Assembly: GCA_023415205.1 (NCBI GenBank)
Contig: JAEZLR010000034.1
Span: 1 to 64,000 of the forward strand
From: Bacillota bacterium
GTDB lineage: Bacteria > Bacillota > Clostridia > DSM-8532
Direction: 5' to 3'
Length of the DNA stretch: 64,000 bases
Below are positions 46,701 through 55,093 of this stretch, piece by piece. The first letter of the stretch is position 1. Each line of letters opens with the position of its first letter. A program made the translations under genes and the position numbers. Under the pieces are notes generated by a model. It searched no databases, was not told where the DNA came from, and saw only the letters and a program-made list of their open reading frames with translations.

Positions 46701-48091
46701 GCCAGCATGGCGATGACCTTTAAAAAATCACCCTTCGTCAGGTTCCTGTAGGACCAACAGCTCTGGATAACCTGGTACATCTCCTCCTCGGGCCAGGCCT
46801 TTTCACAGCACATGGAAACAATGTGCTGTGCCAGAACGTCCAAGCAGTTTTCGGGTATCTTTTCCTCTTCAATGGCGCCTTGAAGCATAGCCTGGCACAT
46901 AAAGGCGCTCTTTAAAAGATCCCCCCGGGTCTTGGGCAGTATTCTTCCCGTACTGGTGGCATCCAAGCGGTGGCCTGCCCGACCCAACCGCTGTAATCCG
47001 CTGGATACGGTAAGGGGAGAGGAGACCTGAATCATCAGATCCACGCTCCCCACATCAATCCCTAATTCCAGGGTGGAGGTGGCAATCATGCAGGTGAGGT
47101 CACCCTCCTTGAAGCGCTCCTCCACCTCCAGACGCTTGGCCTTGGAGAGACTGCCATGGTGAGGTCGGCAGAATGCCTGATCCTCCATGCTATTGAGATT
47201 AGCTGCCACCCTTTCAGCCACTGCCCGGTTATTGACAAAGACGATGGAGGATTGGGAGCTCTTGACAAGCTGATAGATGCTATCATAGATCTCGGGCCAG
47301 ATGGTCCCCTGCTCAAGGGCCCGGTAATCGGCCACGGGCATATGAATTTTTAGGTTTTTGGATCTCTCCATAACGGGAGCCACAATCGTGACGGGCCTTG
47401 GGATGTACTGTTCCTCTGTTTTTTTAAGCCCCCCAAGATAGGCAGCTGCCTTTTCTATGGGGTTTACGGTGGCCGAAAGTCCGATTCTTACCAGCTCCTG
47501 ACCCACAAGGTGCTGGAGTCGTTCAATGGACAGTGCCAGGTGGACACCCCGTTTTGTTCCCAGCATGGTATGGATTTCGTCGATAATCAGGTAGCGGATA
47601 TTTTTAAGAATCTTTGCAGTGTTTTTGGATGTCAGCATTAAATAAAGGGATTCTGGGGTGGTAATCAGGATATGAGGGGGGTGCTTCAGGATTTTCTGCC
47701 GCTCGTTCTGAGGCGTATCCCCTGTACGCACGGCTTTTCTGATATCGGGAAAGGGAAGGCCCGCTTCCCGTAAGGACTGGGCGATGCCCTTAAGGGGGAT
47801 ATCCAGGTTTTTATAGATGTCGTTATTAAGAGCCTTTAAAGGAGAAACATAGAGAATAAACACACCCGCCGGAAGCTCCCCCTCAAGACCTTTCTTGAGG
47901 AGAACGTCAATGCTTTCCAAAAACGCGGCCAGAGTTTTACCCGCCCCAGTGGGAGCACTGATGAGCACATTTCTTCCTGCGCGGATTTGGGGCCAGCCTT
48001 GAAGCTGTGGAAGGCTGGGGGTGCCTATATGCTGGTTGAACCATGCCTTGATAGAAGGGTGAAAGGCATCTAAACCCTCTGATTGATCCAT
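43712..48091 (-). CDS. lhr: Large Lhr-type ATP-dependent helicase
   Basis: A 1459-residue superfamily 2 helicase. Walker A is APTGAGKTLAAF (about 43-54), motif II is DEIH, followed by GTKRGVHLALSIERL, SAT, and the helicase C-terminal block VSSPLTVSSGLQRLGRAGHR. The long C-terminal half (beyond ~850) matches the full-length Lhr type, in contrast to the Lhr core of about 900 residues. These are 3'-5' DNA/RNA-DNA translocases linked to DNA repair. GAGGT lies a few nt before the ATG. Monocistronic, divergent from the Eis-like gene. Confidence 0.95.
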   Translation of the reverse strand: MDQSEGLDAFHPSIKAWFNQHIGTPSLPQLQGWPQIRAGRNVLISAPTGAGKTLAAFLESIDVLLKKGLEGELPAGVFILYVSPLKALNNDIYKNLDIPLKGIAQSLREAGLPFPDIRKAVRTGDTPQNERQKILKHPPHILITTPESLYLMLTSKNTAKILKNIRYLIIDEIHTMLGTKRGVHLALSIERLQHLVGQELVRIGLSATVNPIEKAAAYLGGLKKTEEQYIPRPVTIVAPVMERSKNLKIHMPVADYRALEQGTIWPEIYDSIYQLVKSSQSSIVFVNNRAVAERVAANLNSMEDQAFCRPHHGSLSKAKRLEVEERFKEGDLTCMIATSTLELGIDVGSVDLMIQVSSPLTVSSGLQRLGRAGHRLDATSTGRILPKTRGDLLKSAFMCQAMLQGAIEEEKIPENCLDVLAQHIVSMCCEKAWPEEEMYQVIQSCWSYRNLTKGDFLKVIAMLAGDFEHSEDIPAKPRIYWDRQNKTLEGTGYSRMLAVNSSGTIPDRGYFPVVLEDYKTRIGELDEVFVFEARLGDRFMLGNSPWKVVKIEKNRVIVAPGSSVGAKTPFWQGDGVGSPYEQGVSFGRYLRTLSENLESEDFISELTGTGVMDETAAMNIRDYLMDQKEALGVLSHDRRIVVEYLKDEISDQRIVIHAHLGGRVNSVLAILLQKALEDTLHCQVYSSHNNDAILLHIYGCPDTLSHVLSLVNPATVEKSLIDMLPGTSRFAMTFRYNAYRSMMMGVRNIGQRLPLWIQRLRSVDALENARRTLDHPLIIETMRECLEDLFDIPHAVEVLKDIRSGHIEVVEKSSWFPSPFASELLFEFKFIMMYAEKAPHPGDTKGPMITGVDALHLSYRQEEERPPLLLEAVNEVKSKNNPTTKLDGVSSPNELHSFLLIYGDIPLSLVPAGSLRTWVNELTAENRLILLNGAEGHPDLIIAAEEAELYLCAMKLPSSVLPEGLLRLVTTEGTWSHEDAILRILRRFSRYNSPFSREDIALRYGFSSLAIDKALLGLHTGEILVKGHFSDESAEEFCHIKLYESMIRKASTLRSNEVETLGSSAYASFLPLWQKIGQESVSPVESLYSTIVQMEGLYLPWDWWETIVFPARVPHYSPAHLDRLCASGRVFWRALQDEEDKGLTLAWYATETTQLTLETPSEWLNTSDPEEERVLEALKQKGACFVHVLTALTGFSTPVLLNILERLVFKGQVINDAFIPVRFFMNKTPPSRGPQRPGVEKAKRAALAVSRMDMGRWELAWPVKEDNLNQLIDRWLARYGLLSRETLSLERSPFTWNEIYEALKNREYAGNILRGYFIEGLSGAQFMAPEAYRRLELTAEYQVINGCDPAQVYGKIVARNEELLTFVNIPGTVIVLHRGKPQVIVDKFGERIVFSGEAHELTGALKAFTEAFKAKRIWPDRKKVAVKYWPEDEAQRDLLMNALSDVGFRKDILRMVLWR

Positions 48092-48280
48092 GTGTCACCT
48101 CGAAAGAAACGTATGTTCTATTTTAACATGTCCACATTGGCATGCCAATACGGAGTGGAAAATATAACCTAGCAAAAAAGCAAGTAGAAGGAAAGGTGAT
48201 TTTCCTGGTATATTATGCTATGATGACCTGTATAAGCCAATAGCCTGTTTAATCAAAGATGTGGTGCGCGGAGGTGCCCT

Positions 48281-49471
48281 ATGGTTATCAGACCTATAAA
48301 CCCGGAAGAGAAAATAATGAAGTCTAAGATTCAGTCCATCGCCTTTATGTACAGCCAGGACTTTAGCCAAGGTGAGAAAAACCCCGGGGAAAATGAGAAA
48401 GACTATGAAACTACTCGAGCAGCCTTTGATGAAAATGGAAAGATGTGCTCATGCCTTGAATTGATACCCTTTAGGGTTCAGTTTGATGGAAAAAGTGTCC
48501 CTATGGGAGGCATCGGAGGGGTGGCCTCGCTCCCGGAGGAAAGGGAAAAGCGGTATATCCGACATATTTTCGAGTACGTTATGGATGAAATGTATGAAAA
48601 GGGTGTTGTTTATTCCTACCTTTATCCCTTTTCCCACGTTTACTACAGAAAATTCGGCTATGAATTGAATATGAGGCGTCGTATCTACCCTATTCCCATC
48701 ACCGCCCTGAAGGGTTTTGAACAGAGCGGCACCCTCAAGATGGTTTCCGACCTCATGGACAGAAGCTCAGTTATCTCTGTCTATGATCAGTTTATCCTCG
48801 ATAAAAATCTTGCCGTTCACCGAACAGAAAGGCTATGGAATCGCTTTTTCGAGAAAGACCCTTATAAGGACAATGTGTATCTCTATCTTTGGTTCAATGC
48901 CCAGGGGGAGCCCAAAGGCTATATCCAATTCCGGCCAGAAAAGCAGCCCGGAGGTAGCAATACCCTTCAGGTGCAGGAGTTGGTCTGGCTGGGTTATTCG
49001 GCATTAAAGGGTATTTTAAGCTTCATGGGTGGGCTCTCGGCCCAGGCTGATCAAATGGTCTGGAAAGCTCCGGATTTCGTGGATTTATTGCCTTTGTTCA
49101 AAGAACCCTATGATATCAAGCAGGAAATAGAAACCTTTGGGATGAACCGCATCGTCAATGTGGCGAAGGCCCTTGAAGGTACCCTTACTCCAATGGAAGC
49201 AGGGGAGCTGACGCTGGAAATCAAGGATGACTTTTTTGGTCGTAACAGCGGCAACTATACCCTGGCCTGGGAAAAGGGCCGTTCAGAGGTGATGAAAGGT
49301 CAGAAATCTCCGGATTTAACCTGTGATGTTCAGACCCTGACTCAGCTTATCACCGGCTTTTGCCACCCAGAGGAGCTAAAAGGAATGGGGAGGCTGGAAG
49401 TACATTACCACGAAGAAAGGATTAAAAAGCTTTTTACACCTAAGAGGCTCTATATCAATAATTATTTTTAG
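48281..49471 (+). CDS. Eis-like GNAT N-acetyltransferase with SCP2-type C-terminus
   Basis: A 396-residue protein of the Eis family: an N-terminal GNAT domain with VPMGGIGGVASLPEERRKRYI-like sequence (here EEREKRYIRHIF; the acetyl-CoA loop), a second GNAT-like domain, and a sterol-carrier-like C-terminal domain. The tyrosine-rich YSYLYPFSHVYYRKFGYEL segment is typical, and the protein ends in RLYINNYF, like the free C-terminal carboxylate used in Eis catalysis. Mycobacterial Eis acetylates aminoglycosides; clostridial substrates are unknown. GGAGG precedes the ATG by 8 nt. Confidence 0.92.
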   Translation: MVIRPINPEEKIMKSKIQSIAFMYSQDFSQGEKNPGENEKDYETTRAAFDENGKMCSCLELIPFRVQFDGKSVPMGGIGGVASLPEEREKRYIRHIFEYVMDEMYEKGVVYSYLYPFSHVYYRKFGYELNMRRRIYPIPITALKGFEQSGTLKMVSDLMDRSSVISVYDQFILDKNLAVHRTERLWNRFFEKDPYKDNVYLYLWFNAQGEPKGYIQFRPEKQPGGSNTLQVQELVWLGYSALKGILSFMGGLSAQADQMVWKAPDFVDLLPLFKEPYDIKQEIETFGMNRIVNVAKALEGTLTPMEAGELTLEIKDDFFGRNSGNYTLAWEKGRSEVMKGQKSPDLTCDVQTLTQLITGFCHPEELKGMGRLEVHYHEERIKKLFTPKRLYINNYF

Positions 49472-49540
49472 CCTGGAGTCATGCAAGCAAAAGAAGGGGT
49501 TTTAGGGGTATTTAATTGCTTGTTTTTTCCTTAGAATTTG

Positions 49541-49578
49541 TTGAATAAATAACAATGTTTATGTATAATTATACATAA
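49541..49578 (+). promoter_or_regulatory. putP promoter with 20-bp palindrome over the -10
   Basis: TTGAAT (49541-49546), a 17-bp spacer and TATAAT (49564-49569) form a good sigma-A promoter. A perfect 20-bp palindrome, half-site TTATGTATAA, spans 49559-49578 and covers the -10 element, which fits a repressor operator. AT-rich palindromes can also arise by chance. Confidence 0.7.
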
Positions 49579-49601
49579 CTAATTGGAAAAGGGGAAAAGA
49601 A

Positions 49602-51161
49602 ATGAGCCAAGACAAAATTCAGATCCTTTTTGCCATGTGCTTCTACATGGCTATTGTTGTCGGCATCGGCTTGTACTATGCCAGACGTGCCAGTGAGAGC
49701 AGCAACAATTATCTCATCGGTGGCCGCTCGCTGGGGCCTTGGGTAACAGCCATGGGTGCGGAAGCCTCCGATATGAGCGGATGGTTGTTGATGGGACTTC
49801 CTGGTGTAGCCTACTGGTTTGGCTTAAGTGATGCCATCTGGACAGCCATTGGTCTTCTGATCGGTACCTACCTCAACTGGCTCCTGGTTGCCAAGCGGCT
49901 TCGTGGGTATTCAAGCCTTGCGGGGGACTCCATTACTATCCCTGATTTCTTCAGTAACCGGTTCAAAGAAAAGAAAAAGGTTATTATGACCCTTGCCGCG
50001 TTGTTTATCCTTATTTTCTTTACCGTCTATGCCTCCAGTTGCTTTGTGACGGTGGGTAAGCTATTCAGCAGACTCTTCGATGTCCAATACCAGTATATGA
50101 TGATCGCCGGAGCTCTTTTTGTTATACTCTATACCTTTATCGGTGGTTTTCTGGCCGAAAGCGCCTCCGACTTCATGCAGGGCATTGTGATGTTCTTCTC
50201 ACTGGTAGCCGTACTGGTTGTGGGCATTTCAACCGCCGGAGGAATATCGGCTGTGGTGAATAATGTGAGAGAATTCCCGGGCTTCATGGATTTCTTCGGC
50301 ATTGCTTCTCCTACAATGATTGAGGGGGTGCAAGCCACAGAGGGTGCAAAGCCTGTCTTTGGTGCAGCAGGGAATTATGGTTTTCTCACTATAATCTCCA
50401 CACTTTCCTGGGGGCTGGGCTATTTCGGTATGCCCCAGGTTCTGCTTAAGTTTATGGCTATACGCAAAGCTGACGAACTCAAATTATCCAGAAGGATCGC
50501 CACCATCTGGTGTGCTATCTCTCTGACTGCAGCAGTTGCTATTGGTATCATTGGAAGATCCTTGTTCCCGACAGCCTTAAAGACTCAGGCTGAGGCGGAA
50601 AGCATCTTTGTGCTGATGTCCACAGACTTCTTCCTGCCTCTTGTGGCGGGAGTTGTCATGGCGGGTATTCTTGCCGCAACCATCAGCTCCTCTGACTCAT
50701 ACCTGCTTATTGCTGCTTCGGCGTTCTCTAAAAACATCTACCACGGGATTTTTAAAAAGGATGCCTCGGACAAAACCCTGCTGAAAGCCACACGACTGAC
50801 TTTGTTGGTGGTATCAGCCCTTGCCATGGTCATCGCTCTGGATGAGAACAGTATTATCTTTACACTGGTTTCCTTCGCCTGGGCCGGTTTTGGTGCCACC
50901 TTCGGCCCCCTCATGCTCTTCTCCTTGTTCTGGAAAAGAGTTACCCGGTCTGCCGCCATTGCGGGCATGCTGTCCGGCGGAGGTATGGTCATTATCTGGA
51001 AGCTTCTGATCAAGCCTATGGGCGGGGTATTCGGCATCTATGAGCTGTTTCCTGCTTTTGTAATTTCCTGTATTTTCATTGTTCTTGTTTCACTGCTGTC
51101 CAAAGAGCCTTCGGAAGAAATTCAGAAGGAATTTGAGTTAGTAAAAAGCCATGTGTGTTAA
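49602..51161 (+). CDS. putP: Sodium/proline symporter PutP
   Basis: A 519-residue sodium:solute symporter with about thirteen hydrophobic helices. MGAEASDMSGWLLMGLPG (about 51-68) is the PutP sodium/proline site, and SSSDSYLLIAASAFSKNIYH (about 366) holds the second sodium-site serines and threonines of the family. Imports proline with sodium. Transcription from the palindrome-bearing promoter suggests regulation. It is monocistronic. Confidence 0.95.
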   Translation: MSQDKIQILFAMCFYMAIVVGIGLYYARRASESSNNYLIGGRSLGPWVTAMGAEASDMSGWLLMGLPGVAYWFGLSDAIWTAIGLLIGTYLNWLLVAKRLRGYSSLAGDSITIPDFFSNRFKEKKKVIMTLAALFILIFFTVYASSCFVTVGKLFSRLFDVQYQYMMIAGALFVILYTFIGGFLAESASDFMQGIVMFFSLVAVLVVGISTAGGISAVVNNVREFPGFMDFFGIASPTMIEGVQATEGAKPVFGAAGNYGFLTIISTLSWGLGYFGMPQVLLKFMAIRKADELKLSRRIATIWCAISLTAAVAIGIIGRSLFPTALKTQAEAESIFVLMSTDFFLPLVAGVVMAGILAATISSSDSYLLIAASAFSKNIYHGIFKKDASDKTLLKATRLTLLVVSALAMVIALDENSIIFTLVSFAWAGFGATFGPLMLFSLFWKRVTRSAAIAGMLSGGGMVIIWKLLIKPMGGVFGIYELFPAFVISCIFIVLVSLLSKEPSEEIQKEFELVKSHVC

Positions 51162-51182
51162 TTAAGCGTTAGGTTATAAGGA

Positions 51183-51213
51183 AAGGCTGGTTCGTACAGG
51201 ACCAGCCTTTTTT
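51183..51213 (+). terminator. Terminator after putP
   Basis: A 9-bp perfect stem, AAGGCTGGT with ACCAGCCTT, and a T run. Confidence 0.9.
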
Positions 51214-51319
51214 GTTGATAGAATGCGATGGTTTGGGTAGGTGTTCCCCCTTTACTTTAACACGCTAATGTGCTAATATGATGGTGCGATAAAAAGAACG
51301 ATAATGGAGGACATAATTT

Positions 51320-52114
51320 ATGAGGAAAAACCGTTTAGCAATTATACTACTGGTTATGGTAGCTTTGTTGATGACAGCCTGTTCCGGCAACAAGGTCACC
51401 GATGTGGGGGCCAATGTTGCCGGCGTCCTGACCGTTGGCTTCGACCAGAACTTCCCACCCATGGGCTTTGTGGATGATGACGGAGAATTTACCGGCTTTG
51501 ATCTTGAGCTGGCTGCTGAGGTTGCCAAACGCTTAAAGCTAGAGCTAGAGCTTCAGCCTATTGCTTGGGCCTCCAAGGATATGGAGCTATCTACAAAGAA
51601 TGTAGATTGTATCTGGAACGGTTTTACCATTAATGGGCGTGAAGAACAATACACCTGGACAAAACCCTATATGTCCAATAAACAGGTTTTCGTCGTCAAG
51701 GCTGACTCCGGCATCGAAACCTTAGAAGATTTATCAGGCAAGGCAGTGGCTGTCCAGTCGGATTCCAGTGCCGAGGCCGCACTTAAGGATAAGCCGGAAT
51801 TGGTGGCTACCTTTGGGGAATACATAAAAGCGGAAGATTACAACAGTGCACTTTTGGATCTGGGCTCAGGGGCAGTGGATGCCGTGGCCATGGACCTGGT
51901 TGTAGCACAATACCAGATTGAAAAACGCGGTGACAATTTTGCTGTGCTTGAGGAAACCCTTGCTTCCGAGAATTATGGCGTGGGCTTCCTGTTAGGGAAT
52001 GAATTGCTAAGAGACAAGGTAGAAAATACTTTGTTGGATATGGCAAAGGATGGCACCATGAAGAAGATTTCTGAAAAATGGTTTGGCGAAGATATTACCA
52101 CTCTCGGTAAGTAA
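51320..52114 (+). CDS. Polar amino-acid ABC transporter, substrate-binding lipoprotein
   Basis: A 264-residue extracytoplasmic binding protein. The signal ends in a lipobox, LLMTAC, with the lipidated cysteine at about residue 21. The mature part has the family motifs VGFDQNFPPMGFVDDDGEFTGFDLELA, DCIWNGFTI and AVQSDSSAE. The acidic and aromatic pocket fits a polar amino acid; ligand not assigned. GGAGG precedes the ATG. The permease and ATPase follow after a partial terminator, which would leave extra binding protein. Confidence 0.94.
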   Translation: MRKNRLAIILLVMVALLMTACSGNKVTDVGANVAGVLTVGFDQNFPPMGFVDDDGEFTGFDLELAAEVAKRLKLELELQPIAWASKDMELSTKNVDCIWNGFTINGREEQYTWTKPYMSNKQVFVVKADSGIETLEDLSGKAVAVQSDSSAEAALKDKPELVATFGEYIKAEDYNSALLDLGSGAVDAVAMDLVVAQYQIEKRGDNFAVLEETLASENYGVGFLLGNELLRDKVENTLLDMAKDGTMKKISEKWFGEDITTLGK

Positions 52115-52134
52115 TCATTCATAGAATTAATAGC

Positions 52135-52166
52135 AGGGGCTGTCCCAGTGAGATGGCCCCTTCTTT
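52135..52166 (+). terminator. Hairpin between binding-protein and permease genes
   Basis: AGGGGC pairs with GCCCCT and is followed by TCTTTT. It probably lowers expression of the permease and ATPase relative to the binding protein. Confidence 0.6.
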
Positions 52167-52280
52167 TGTGTATTGGCTCATTATTAAATGCTCCATAGAA
52201 AGTAATCTTGGCGAACGGATTCTTAAGAAGAGACTAACGTGGGCTGATGACATTACCTAGGATCTGGAGGTGCCTATATC

Positions 52281-52931
52281 GTGGAATTATCAGTTTTGCT
52301 GGCTAAGCTAAGCGAAGGCATGCTTGTCTCGTTTCAAATATTTGCGTTAACGCTTTTGTTTTCGCTCCCCTTAGGGCTTATTGTGGCCTTGGGCCGCATG
52401 TCCAGGAATTTCCTTTTAAGAAATATTATCAAAATATACATTTCCATTATGCGCGGAACCCCTTTGATGCTTCAGCTCATGGTGGTCTATTTTGGACCCT
52501 TCTACCTCTTTGGCTGGACCATGCCCCGGGGCTATCGGTTTATTGCTGTCATCATCGGCTTTGTGTTAAACTATGCCGCCTATTTTGCGGAGATCTATCG
52601 GGGCGGTATTGCTTCCATGTCCATAGGACAGTATGAGGCTGCCAAGGTACTGGGTTACAGCAGAGCCCAGACCTTTATGAAGATCATACTGCCCCAGGTG
52701 ATCAAGCGGATTCTTCCCTCAGTAACCAATGAAATTATTACGTTGATAAAAGATACCTCTCTGGCCTTTGTTATTTCTGTTTCTGAAATGTTCACGGCGG
52801 CCAAGGCCATTGCCTCGGCCCAAGCCAACATGATTCCCTACCTTGCGGCCGGTCTCTTTTATTATGTATTCAATTATATTGTCGCCTTCACCATGGAATG
52901 GGTGGAGAAAAGGTTCAGCTATTACAGATAG
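52281..52931 (+). CDS. Polar amino-acid ABC transporter permease
   Basis: A 216-residue HisM/GlnP-type permease with about five helices. The MRGTPLMLQLMVVYFG segment and the EAA-loop EAAKVLGYSRAQTFMKIILPQ, which contacts the ATPase, identify it. Starts with GTG, with GGAGG 9 nt upstream. The stop is 11 bp before the ATPase ATG. Confidence 0.94.
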   Translation: MELSVLLAKLSEGMLVSFQIFALTLLFSLPLGLIVALGRMSRNFLLRNIIKIYISIMRGTPLMLQLMVVYFGPFYLFGWTMPRGYRFIAVIIGFVLNYAAYFAEIYRGGIASMSIGQYEAAKVLGYSRAQTFMKIILPQVIKRILPSVTNEIITLIKDTSLAFVISVSEMFTAAKAIASAQANMIPYLAAGLFYYVFNYIVAFTMEWVEKRFSYYR

Positions 52932-52942
52932 GAGGCCATCCC

Positions 52943-53707
52943 ATGACATTATTGGAAATCAGAAATCTAAGAAAGACCTTTGATGGCCTTGAGGTCATCA
53001 AGGATATCTCACTCAAGGTTGAACAAGGGCAGGTAGTGGCCATTATCGGTCCATCGGGTTCCGGCAAATCAACCTTGCTGCGGTGTGCCACCCTATTGGA
53101 AACGGTGGATTCAGGGGATCTTATATACATGGGTGAGCCTGCCGTCCACACGGATATTCACGGCGAGACCTGCTATGCGCCGCCCAAGCACCTTAAAAAG
53201 ATTCAAAGCTATTTTGGTCTGGTTTTCCAGAATTTTAATCTATTTCCCCATTATTCGGTGATTAAAAACATTATTGATGCCCCCATGCATGTGCAGAAAA
53301 AAAGCAGGCAAGAGGCTCTGACTGTAGGCCGGGAGCTACTGGAGAAGATGGGGCTATCAGACAAGGAAAACGCTTACCCCTGTCAGCTTTCGGGAGGCCA
53401 GCAGCAGCGTGTATCCATTGCCCGAGCCCTTGCACTAAATCCAAAGATACTCTTTTTCGACGAGCCCACCTCCGCCCTTGACCCTGAATTAACCGGGGAA
53501 ATACTCAGAGTCATCAGGGATTTGGCGGCCGAGCATATGACCATGGTGATCGTAACCCATGAGATGAGCTTTGCCAGAGACGTGGCCGATCATATTATTT
53601 TTATGGATGGTGGAGTTATCGTTGAGGAAGGCACTCCGGAGGAAGTCATCAATAACCCTCAAAGTGATCGAACCAAGGCTTTTTTAAACAGGTTCAACGA
53701 GTTCTAA
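52943..53707 (+). CDS. Polar amino-acid ABC transporter ATPase
   Basis: A 254-residue GlnQ/HisP-type ATPase. Walker A GPSGSGKSTLLRC, Q-loop VFQNFNLFPH, signature LSGGQQQR, Walker B ILFFDEPTSALDPE and H-loop VTHEMSFA are all intact. The ATG at 52943 has AGGAGG 7 nt upstream; a longer frame from 52898 lies in the permease end and is not used. Completes the importer with the two genes upstream. Confidence 0.96.
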   Translation: MTLLEIRNLRKTFDGLEVIKDISLKVEQGQVVAIIGPSGSGKSTLLRCATLLETVDSGDLIYMGEPAVHTDIHGETCYAPPKHLKKIQSYFGLVFQNFNLFPHYSVIKNIIDAPMHVQKKSRQEALTVGRELLEKMGLSDKENAYPCQLSGGQQQRVSIARALALNPKILFFDEPTSALDPELTGEILRVIRDLAAEHMTMVIVTHEMSFARDVADHIIFMDGGVIVEEGTPEEVINNPQSDRTKAFLNRFNEF

Positions 53708-53809
53708 ATAGGCATAAAAAGGAGAGACTAGGTATAATTTCACCCTAGTGCAATTATACTTTTCCTAGTATAATATATAATAATTTTTATAGAGAGAAGG
53801 AGAGAGAAC

Positions 53810-54988
53810 ATGAAACGTATTACTAGCTTAGTTCTTTTGGTCACTTTGGTTGCCACTCTTTCCGCAGGTTGTGGAAGTCAGATGAACAAAACCGATGAAA
53901 AAGATAATCAGAAGGGTGATGTTATCAAGATCGGTATCAACTATGAGCTTTCAGGGGACGTGGCCTCCTATGGACAAAGCTCTGTTGAAGGAATTGAATT
54001 AGCCATTGAGCAAATCAATGGGGCAGGAGGTATTAACGGCAAGACAATCGAGGCTGTTAAGTACGACAACAAATCCGAGCCTGCCGAGGCTACCACCCTT
54101 GCCTCCAAGCTAATGACCCAGGATAAGGTGCTCGCCATCCTTGGCCCCGCCACATCCGGTTCATTTAAGGCGGAAATCCCTGTCGCCATCAAGAACAAAA
54201 TTCCAGTTGTTTCCGGATCGGCTACAGCCGATGATGTTACCGTAGATGAGAAGGGTGTGAAGGAATACGCCTTCCGCATCTGCTTTAATGACTCCTACCA
54301 GGGAACGGCTATGGCTAACTTTGCATTAAAGAACCTTTCCAAGACCAAAGCCGTTGTCATCATGGACAGCTCCAGTGACTATGGCAAGGGGCTTGCAGAA
54401 AACTTTATCAAAACTTTTGAAGCCGCAGGCGGCACCATCGTGGCCAGAGAGGCCTATGTGGCGAAGGATACCGACTTTAATGCTATTTTGACTAAGATTA
54501 AGGGTAAGGATTTTGATGTGATCTTTATTCCCGGTTATTACAATGAGGCTGGTCTTATCATTAAACAGGCCCGTGCTCTGGGAATTGATGTTCCTGTGCT
54601 GGGTGCCGACGGCTTTGATTCCCCAACGCTTCTTGAATTGGCAGGTGCCGAAGCCCTAAACAATGTTTACTTCTCCAACCATTATTCATCTCTGGATCAG
54701 GATCCTACGGTTGTTAAATTTATAGCCGATTTTAAGGCCAAATACAATAAGGAACCCGATGCTTTCAATGCCTTGGGCTATGATCTGGCGAAGTTTGTTG
54801 CCGATGGTATTGCACGAAGCGAAAAGCTTACGGGCGAGTCGATCAAAAATGCCCTCGCAGCTACCCAGAACTTCACCGGGGTCACTGGTTCCTTCAGTGT
54901 TGACGAAAACCATAACCCTGTTAAGGCCATTGTAGTTATCGGCTTGAAGGATGGCGTACAATCCACCAGTGAAAAAGTCGCCCAATAG
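53810..54988 (+). CDS. livJ: Branched-chain amino-acid ABC transporter, binding lipoprotein
   Basis: A 392-residue LivJ-type binding protein. The lipobox LSAGC sets the lipidated cysteine near residue 21. IKIGINYELSGDVASYGQSSVEGIELAIEQIN is the usual N-terminal signature, followed by ILGPATSGS and the IPGYYNEAGLIIKQAR segment. AAGGAGAGAG precedes the ATG, and TATAAT at 53769-53774 with a nearby CTAGG/CCTAG inverted repeat (about 53728-53748) marks the promoter. It heads the liv cluster. Confidence 0.95.
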   Translation: MKRITSLVLLVTLVATLSAGCGSQMNKTDEKDNQKGDVIKIGINYELSGDVASYGQSSVEGIELAIEQINGAGGINGKTIEAVKYDNKSEPAEATTLASKLMTQDKVLAILGPATSGSFKAEIPVAIKNKIPVVSGSATADDVTVDEKGVKEYAFRICFNDSYQGTAMANFALKNLSKTKAVVIMDSSSDYGKGLAENFIKTFEAAGGTIVAREAYVAKDTDFNAILTKIKGKDFDVIFIPGYYNEAGLIIKQARALGIDVPVLGADGFDSPTLLELAGAEALNNVYFSNHYSSLDQDPTVVKFIADFKAKYNKEPDAFNALGYDLAKFVADGIARSEKLTGESIKNALAATQNFTGVTGSFSVDENHNPVKAIVVIGLKDGVQSTSEKVAQ

Positions 54989-55007
54989 AAACAGAATCAA
55001 GAATGAT

Positions 55008-55042
55008 ATATAAGTGGGACAATTAATTGCTCCCACTTATAT
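55008..55042 (+). promoter_or_regulatory. Stable hairpin between livJ and livH
   Basis: A perfect 12-bp stem (55008-55019 with 55031-55042) with an 11-nt loop, without a clear T run after it. It is more likely to protect the 3' end of livJ mRNA or cause partial termination than to stop all transcription. Confidence 0.65.
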
Positions 55043-55093
55043 GTGTTTCATGACTTTACACTGCCTATCGCCATTGAAAGAAGGGATGATCAC

